This document shows, one piece after another, positions 6,699 through 10,504 of a stretch of 10,504 bases of DNA. How positions within the stretch are numbered: the stretch's first letter is position 1; each line of letters opens with the position of its first letter. Source of the DNA: Nonlabens sp. Lineage in GTDB: Bacteria > Bacteroidota > Bacteroidia > Flavobacteriales > Flavobacteriaceae. The notes beneath the pieces are model-generated. The model made no database searches and had not been told where the DNA came from. It worked only from the letters and a program-made list of their open reading frames with translations. The stretch is from the NCBI GenBank assembly GCA_030731685.1, contig JANQTO010000453.1, positions 1-10,504 of the forward strand, in the 5' to 3' direction. The translations under genes and the position numbers were made by a program.

Positions 6699-7011
6699 TA
6701 TCACCGTACATATTATAGACCGCAAAGGTGTCAAGCACACCGTTGAAGCACCTACAGACATGGCCATGAACATCATGGAACTCTGTAAAGTTTATGAACT
6801 GCCCGTAGAAGCCGTTTGCGGTGGCATGGCCATGTGTGCAACCTGCCAGTGCTATATCATCAGTGACCATAATTTAGGTGGACGCAGTGACGATGAGCAA
6901 GCCATGCTATGGGAGGCGCAAAATGTAAAGGAAAACAGCCGTTTAGGATGCCAACTGGTAATCAGTGAATCCATGGACGGGCTTATTATTGAGCTCGCAC
7001 CAGAGGTTTAA
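6691..7011 (+). CDS. [2Fe-2S] ferredoxin, adrenodoxin type
   Basis: This 106-residue soluble electron carrier has cluster ligands Cys43, Cys49, Cys52 and Cys87. Their arrangement, C-x5-C-x2-C followed 35 residues later by the fourth Cys in RLGCQL, is that of adrenodoxin/Fdx-type rather than plant-type ferredoxins. Two further cysteines (32 and 54) are not expected ligands. The acidic stretch SDDEQ at 66-70 corresponds to the partner-binding helix region of the family. The ATG at 6691 overlaps the reductase gene by 8 nt, so the two are almost certainly cotranscribed and function together. Adrenodoxin-type proteins also serve iron-sulfur assembly or P450 systems; the adjacent reductase fits any of these. 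A hairpin terminator overlaps its stop codon. Confidence 0.93.
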   Translation: MSDITVHIIDRKGVKHTVEAPTDMAMNIMELCKVYELPVEAVCGGMAMCATCQCYIISDHNLGGRSDDEQAMLWEAQNVKENSRLGCQLVISESMDGLIIELAPEV

Positions 7012-7031
7012 AAGATTCTAAATCTTTTTTT
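7010..7031 (+). terminator. hairpin terminator after the ferredoxin gene
   Basis: AAAAGATT (7010-7017), loop CTA, and AATCTTTT (7021-7028) form a perfect 8-bp stem followed by three more T, giving a T7 run at 7025-7031. The stem includes the last two bases of the ferredoxin stop codon. It is AT-rich, so possibly modest in strength, but compact and well placed. Confidence 0.6.
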
Positions 7032-7073
7032 AATCCAAAAACCCAAGCATACTTTCCTACGTATATTCGCTGC

Positions 7074-8210
7074 ATGTATAAGAGTTTTTTGTTTTTGATA
7101 GTGTTCGCTTTCGCGAAAGCGTTAACCGCACAATCCCAAGAAGAACCAGCAAAGGTCGCAACACTCGATGTATCCTATTTATACGGGAGCATCTTGCAAC
7201 ATAATCCCGACATATCCCATTTAATAACCGGTCACCCGACTGGTTTTTTGTTTAGTTATAATCGCAAAACATTTGGTGAAGAAGAATGGCAATCTCGATT
7301 CAACTATCCTGACTGGGGCGTCAGCGCAGCATATCAAGATTTGAATAACGAGTTTCTAGGTGAGGCATTCAGTTTTTATGGGCATTACAACTTTCACTTT
7401 TTCAACAGGAATCTGCAATTTCGCATAGGGCAAGGTTTTGCTTATATGACAAAGCCATTTGACCTAGAAACCAACCCTAGAAATAATGCCTACGGTACGC
7501 GCATAACAAGCTCGACATATCTAAACGCTGTTTACCGGAAGGAAAATATCGCAGGAAATCTAGGTGCGCATGCTGGAGTTTCCATAATACATTATTCAAA
7601 TGCAAACGTGCGCGCGCCTAATAATTCAACAAACTCATGGCTGTTTAACGTTGGACTTAACTACACGCTTAACGGTGATCAAACACCTGAATTCAAAACA
7701 TGGGAACGAAGACCGTATAGCGAGCCTATTTCGGTAAATGCGATTGCGCGTTTAGGTTTTAATGAGAGTGATTATCGCGGTAGTGGACAATACCCGTTTT
7801 ATGATTTTTCGATATATGCAGACAAACGCATCAACCTTAAAAGCAGCTTGCATGCTGGTACAGAATTATTTGTAGGCACCTTTTTAAAAGAATATAGGGA
7901 CTATCAGGCAGCGAGTTTCCCTGAAAGTGGTCTTACAGGAGAAGAAGATTTTAGAAGAGTTGGCGTTTTTGTAGGGCACGAGTTGCACTTGAATAAGACC
8001 AGTGTTTTGACGCAATTTGGTTATTACGCATACTGGCCTATTGAATTTGAAAGCCGGATTTACAATAGAATAGGTTTGCAGCGTAGGCTATCAGACCACG
8101 TGTTTGCAAGTATGACAGTTAAATCACACGGCGCTAAGGCCGAAGGTGTGAGCCTAGGAATAGGGTATAGACTCGATGCATTCAAGGACATTACAAAACG
8201 AAATTTATGA
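7074..8210 (+). CDS. PagL/acyloxyacyl-hydrolase-like outer-membrane protein
   Basis: This 378-residue secreted protein is rich in alternating aromatic and polar residues, as in an outer-membrane beta-barrel. A signal peptide covers residues 1-19 (hydrophobic FLFLIVF, cleavage likely after LTA). It matches flavobacterial proteins annotated as acyloxyacyl hydrolase, in the lipid A 3-O-deacylase (PagL) family, which trim acyl chains from lipid A. The segment IHYSNA carries the PagL-like His173 and Ser175 pair, followed by PN at 182-183. At the position of the PagL catalytic Glu there is Asn187. It is about twice the size of PagL, so substrate and activity are uncertain. The start codon lies 42 nt after the upstream terminator, and the end overlaps the lipoprotein gene by 4 nt. 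Part of the signal peptide is encoded by an iterated palindrome. Confidence 0.75.
   Translation: MYKSFLFLIVFAFAKALTAQSQEEPAKVATLDVSYLYGSILQHNPDISHLITGHPTGFLFSYNRKTFGEEEWQSRFNYPDWGVSAAYQDLNNEFLGEAFSFYGHYNFHFFNRNLQFRIGQGFAYMTKPFDLETNPRNNAYGTRITSSTYLNAVYRKENIAGNLGAHAGVSIIHYSNANVRAPNNSTNSWLFNVGLNYTLNGDQTPEFKTWERRPYSEPISVNAIARLGFNESDYRGSGQYPFYDFSIYADKRINLKSSLHAGTELFVGTFLKEYRDYQAASFPESGLTGEEDFRRVGVFVGHELHLNKTSVLTQFGYYAYWPIEFESRIYNRIGLQRRLSDHVFASMTVKSHGAKAEGVSLGIGYRLDAFKDITKRNL
7106..7121. repeat. iterated palindrome copy 3 (perfect, inside signal-peptide codons)
   Basis: A perfect CGCTTTCGCGAAAGCG encodes Ala12-Phe-Ala-Lys-Ala16 of the PagL-like protein, giving the FAFAKALTA end of the signal peptide. 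It thereby places a lysine just before the predicted cleavage site. The reading frame relative to the palindrome is the same as in metY. Confidence 0.85.
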
Positions 8211-8971
8211 AGACCATCATCAAGTTAATAATGCTGCTTTTTATGTGTCTTTTTATAATTAGTTGTGATACGGAGAACAGCTTAGATTGCACGCAAACAG
8301 CAGGTGAGCTCACAGAAAAGATAGTTGACTTAGAACCGTTTACTAGAGTAGTTGTTTATCAGCGTACGCGTTTAGTCATAAAACAAGGACCCGTGCAGCA
8401 AGTGCGTATTGCGACAGGTGCAAACTTGATGAACGAAGTGCTAACGAGTGTTGTAGATGGCCAGCTCATTATCAAAAATGAAAATGGCTGTAACCTGATA
8501 CGTGATTACGGAGTAACTACTGTCTACATTACTTCACCTAATCTTACAGAAATACGCACCAGCACAGGTGAAGACATACGCTCCGACGGTACACTTACAT
8601 ACAACGATTTAACCCTACTTTCAGAAGATACCGCACTAGAAGACGAGTTCAATACCGATGGTGATTTTAGGTTAAGCCTAAACGTTCAAAACTTAACCAT
8701 CATAAGTAACAACTTGAGCAATTTTTACCTAGACGGCACCGCACAAAATGCCGACTTTACGTTTCTGGACGGCGATGGAACCATTAAGGCACTAGACCTC
8801 GTAATCCAAAACGCACAGATTTTTCATAGAGGCACAAACCTGTGGCAGCTAGACGTACAGCAAGGCATTACAGGAACTATTTCTGGTTACGGAAATGTTG
8901 CTTTAAAGCAACGACCTATTACGGTTGCCGTTCAAGAGTTATGGCGCGGTCGTTTAGTTTATCTACCATAA
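8207..8971 (+). CDS. GIN-domain (DUF2807) lipoprotein
   Basis: This 254-residue predicted lipoprotein has hydrophobic signal LIMLLFMCLFIIS followed by Cys20, a good lipobox. The mature part resembles the DUF2807 or head-GIN domain of Bacteroidota: a right-handed beta-helix-like protein with repeated short strands. Visible hallmarks are the VVVYQRTRLVIKQG strand pair and the SPNLTEIRTSTGEDI turn, then repeated N/D-rich turns to about residue 215. No enzymatic residues are recognisable and the family function is unknown; adhesion or envelope structure is often guessed. The residues after Cys20 are DTEN, acidic, which recalls surface-export signals of Bacteroidota lipoproteins. Its ATG overlaps the stop of the PagL-like gene by 4 nt (ATGA), so the two are probably translationally coupled. 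Confidence 0.78.
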   Translation: MKTIIKLIMLLFMCLFIISCDTENSLDCTQTAGELTEKIVDLEPFTRVVVYQRTRLVIKQGPVQQVRIATGANLMNEVLTSVVDGQLIIKNENGCNLIRDYGVTTVYITSPNLTEIRTSTGEDIRSDGTLTYNDLTLLSEDTALEDEFNTDGDFRLSLNVQNLTIISNNLSNFYLDGTAQNADFTFLDGDGTIKALDLVIQNAQIFHRGTNLWQLDVQQGITGTISGYGNVALKQRPITVAVQELWRGRLVYLP

Positions 8972-8976
8972 AGTTC

Positions 8977-9029
8977 AATCATAAAAAAATCGCCGCAAGT
9001 TTAAAACATTGCGACGATTTTATGATTTT
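8977..9029. terminator. bidirectional hairpin terminator between convergent genes
   Basis: The outer stem AATCAT (8977-8982) pairs with ATGATT (9022-9027). Three bulged A follow, then AAAAT-CG (8986-8992) with CG-ATTTT (9015-9021), one C/A mismatch, and CGCAA (8994-8998) with TTGCG (9009-9013) around a 10-nt loop. About 18 base pairs form in total. T tracts occur on the 3' side of either strand. It sits between the stop of the lipoprotein gene and that of the minus-strand DUF2911 gene, where a shared terminator is expected. Confidence 0.75.
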
Positions 9030-9074
9030 GACTATGGGTTTTTAAAGCAATTCTTACATTTTTAAGTTTAAAGC

Positions 9075-9111
9075 CTTAGGCCTTAATTATAAAAAAATCA
9101 TAAGTCCTAAG
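9075..9111. terminator. second hairpin in the convergent intergenic region
   Basis: CTTAGGCCTTA (9075-9085) pairs with TAAGTCCTAAG (9101-9111) over 10 of 11 positions, around a 15-nt loop containing seven A. Read on the minus strand it would serve the DUF2911 gene ending at 9140. No clean T run follows on either side, so it may be a structured repeat rather than a terminator. Confidence 0.4.
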
Positions 9112-9139
9112 TCTGAACCCATCACTCTGAATTCCTAAC

Positions 9140-9703
9140 TTATTTAGCCATTGTTATAGGCATCTCAACTCTATACATGCCCCAACCTATTTTAAGGTGG
9201 ACCACATTATCATTATTAGGGCTGTAAAGTGCCATGCTTAAATTTTCAACACTCTCTGAATCCATAGTTACTGGAACGCTAGTTGTTACAACGTCCATTT
9301 CTGGTTCGTAACCATAACTTCCCCAACCGTCATTTACAGAATTGATGTGAATTGTCCATGCTTTCTCAGTAGGAGTAATGACGATGGTGTAACGGCCAGC
9401 CTTTACTAGTTTGCCACCTATTGTGGCGTCATTCATAAGTAAAAGTTCTGTGCTTTCATTTGCACCTGCACGCCATACTTCTCCGTATTTGGTGATTCCC
9501 GGAAAAACTTCACGACCTTTAAGTGCTGGACGGCCATAAAGAACACGTATTTGTGGTTCTGCACTTTTTCTAAACGCACGTTTTGCAGCGTCTACAGGAA
9601 AGAAAACAGCATCCATCGGGCTTTTATCTAAATCGGCAAATTTTTGTGCGCTTACAGTCGTTGAGAACAACACCGCAGCAGCAAGAAATAATAATTTTTT
9701 CAT
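9140..9703 (-). CDS. secreted DUF2911 protein
   Basis: This 187-residue protein has a clear Sec signal peptide (MKKLLFLAAAVLFSTTVSA, cleavage after Ala19), so it is exported, probably to the periplasm. The body is a DUF2911 domain, a Bacteroidota-enriched beta-sandwich-like family without known function. Its hallmark segments are visible: LYGRPALKGREVF, YGEVWRAGANEST, the GGKLVKAGRYTI strand, the WTIHINS strand and the WGSYGYEPEMDV turn. The frame extends upstream to 9745, but the ATG at 9703 is chosen because it starts the signal peptide directly. It lies 49 nt downstream of the TruA-like gene on the same strand and may be cotranscribed with it. I cannot assign a substrate or partner. Confidence 0.85.
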   Translation of the reverse strand: MKKLLFLAAAVLFSTTVSAQKFADLDKSPMDAVFFPVDAAKRAFRKSAEPQIRVLYGRPALKGREVFPGITKYGEVWRAGANESTELLLMNDATIGGKLVKAGRYTIVITPTEKAWTIHINSVNDGWGSYGYEPEMDVVTTSVPVTMDSESVENLSMALYSPNNDNVVHLKIGWGMYRVEMPITMAK

Positions 9704-9752
9704 AGTTTGAATTTTAGAACCATAAAAATACGACCTAAAGTTCACTTAATCA

Positions 9753-10504
9753 TCACGAGAGGAGTTGGGTCTTGTAAAGCATGAGTCCGCTGGATGGTGC
9801 GATATGAGATAGGTGTATTTTTTTGCTACCGTCCAGTGTTTGTTTAAACTCGTCCAGGGTAAACTTGTGCATGCCTAAATCAAAGAGCATTCCCATCATG
9901 AGCCTTACCTGATGTCTTTTAAAACCTTCACCGCTTACGCGAAAGCAAAAACTCTCCTCGGGAAAGAAGTTTGCCGTAAAAAGAGTATTTGGTTCAATCA
10001 AGCATTTGGAAACGGTCGAAACGGTGTCTGTCGTGTCATTAGGCTTGTAGGTATAGGACCAAAAATCTTTAGTGCCCTCAAACAGCACTGCAGCCTCTTG
10101 CATAAGAGCAATGTCAAGTTCCGTTTTCATATATACCATAAGCGATGCACAAAATGGGTGGAATTTTTCACCGTGCGAGAATAAATAGATGTATTCTTTA
10201 AGCTTGGGTTGCTGTATGACATTAAATTTTGCGTTTGTCTCGCGTACGGCAAGTGCACGTATATCACTGGGCAAATTCTGATTAAAATCTAGTAGAAATT
10301 GGTTTAGCTCTATCGCTTCATCATCTAAAAATAGCTCAATGATAGATTCGTTTACAGACACTCGAGCATCTGTGCTACCAGCAGCAAGTACTTTAAAGTT
10401 ATGGTGTCCCAGCACGAAACGCAAGGTTCTAGTCACCATACGTTCCACAGTAGGCTTATCAGGCTGTTTTTGCCACCCATGATAACGGAAACCTAGGTAT
10501 TGTA
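9753..10504 (-). CDS. TruA-family pseudouridine synthase paralogue, 5' end outside window
   Basis: The minus-strand frame stays open to the right edge; about 249 residues are visible and only a few N-terminal ones should be missing. The N-terminal text YLGFRYHGWQKQPDKPTVERM is TruA-like. So are KEYIYLFSHG, which carries the conserved tyrosine region, FEGTKDF, and GEGFKRHQVRLMMG near the C-terminus. TruA makes pseudouridine in the tRNA anticodon arm. The catalytic loop reads AGSTDARVS, whose Asp (codon 10368-10370) aligns with the TruA nucleophile, while the canonical text is GRTDAGVH. It best matches the second TruA-like protein that flavobacteria carry beside canonical TruA, so its RNA target may differ. 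A start at the GTG at 10448 would cut off the conserved N-terminus and is rejected. Confidence 0.85.
   Translation of the reverse strand, partial: QYLGFRYHGWQKQPDKPTVERMVTRTLRFVLGHHNFKVLAAGSTDARVSVNESIIELFLDDEAIELNQFLLDFNQNLPSDIRALAVRETNAKFNVIQQPKLKEYIYLFSHGEKFHPFCASLMVYMKTELDIALMQEAAVLFEGTKDFWSYTYKPNDTTDTVSTVSKCLIEPNTLFTANFFPEESFCFRVSGEGFKRHQVRLMMGMLFDLGMHKFTLDEFKQTLDGSKKIHLSHIAPSSGLMLYKTQLLS
9932..9947. repeat. iterated palindrome copy 4 (two mismatches, inside truA-like gene)
   Basis: CGCTTACGCGAAAGCA matches CGCTTTCGCGAAAGCG at 14 of 16 positions. It lies in the minus-strand TruA-like gene, where it is read in a different frame (Cys-Phe-Arg-Val-Ser) from the AFAKA frame of the metY and PagL-like copies. 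Confidence 0.55.

Noticed and set aside
6519..6870. Minus-strand frames across the reductase-ferredoxin junction
   Set aside because: They are antisense to two well-supported genes and show no recognisable motif.
7062..7069. TATATTCG as the -7 box of the PagL-like gene
   Set aside because: It ends 4 nt before the ATG, which would make the mRNA essentially leaderless, and no well-spaced -33 element is visible. A promoter probably exists between 7032 and 7073, but I cannot place it.
9912..10184. Plus-strand 90-residue frame opposite the TruA-like gene
   Set aside because: It lies wholly antisense to a strongly supported gene and matches no family I recognise.
1..10504. Search for tRNA, rRNA, CRISPR array, insertion sequence, prophage or defence genes
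   Set aside because: None seen. All long frames are accounted for by metabolic, envelope or RNA-modification genes, and the repeats are too short or degenerate for CRISPR or insertion-sequence ends.

Overview
The window looks like a chromosomal segment of a marine-type member of Flavobacteriaceae (Bacteroidota). The evidence is moderate GC with A-rich start regions in place of Shine-Dalgarno sites, promoter-like TTTG/TAnnTTTG pairs, a DUF2911 protein, a GIN-domain (DUF2807) lipoprotein, a PagL-like outer-membrane protein of flavobacterial type, and a TruA paralogue of the kind flavobacteria carry beside canonical TruA. The content is mostly housekeeping. I see no mobile element, CRISPR array, tRNA or rRNA, and no convincing new multi-gene system.

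Layout from left to right. (1) Positions 1-1555 are the end of an arginine operon: the 3' part of an ArgE-like M20 deacylase, then complete argH. (2) Positions 1556-2019 are a gene-free leader. It holds a hairpin just after argH, a candidate promoter, a well-formed SAM-I (S-box) riboswitch with an expression-platform hairpin, and a T-rich stretch. (3) Positions 2020-5394 are the riboswitch-controlled methionine operon metY-metX-hom, with junctions of 1 nt overlap and 10 nt gap. Together they make homoserine from aspartate semialdehyde, acetylate it, and sulfhydrylate it to homocysteine. (4) Positions 5395-5624 hold two degenerate 6-nt-period repeat arrays and a candidate promoter. (5) Positions 5625-7011 are a two-gene electron-transfer operon: a YumC-type ferredoxin-NADP reductase overlapping an adrenodoxin-type [2Fe-2S] ferredoxin, closed by a hairpin terminator. 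(6) Positions 7074-8971 are an envelope pair: a PagL/acyloxyacyl-hydrolase-like barrel overlapping a GIN-domain lipoprotein by 4 nt. (7) Positions 8972-9139 are a convergent intergenic region with two strong hairpins. (8) On the minus strand, 10504-9753 is a TruA-family paralogue running off the right edge, followed by a secreted DUF2911 protein (9703-9140).

The points most worth a second look are these: an iterated palindrome (CGCTTTCGCGAAAGCG and variants) that occurs between genes and inside genes, once forming part of a signal peptide; the period-6 arrays after hom; an Asn where PagL has its catalytic Glu; and a Ser in place of the near-invariant Arg of the TruA catalytic loop.
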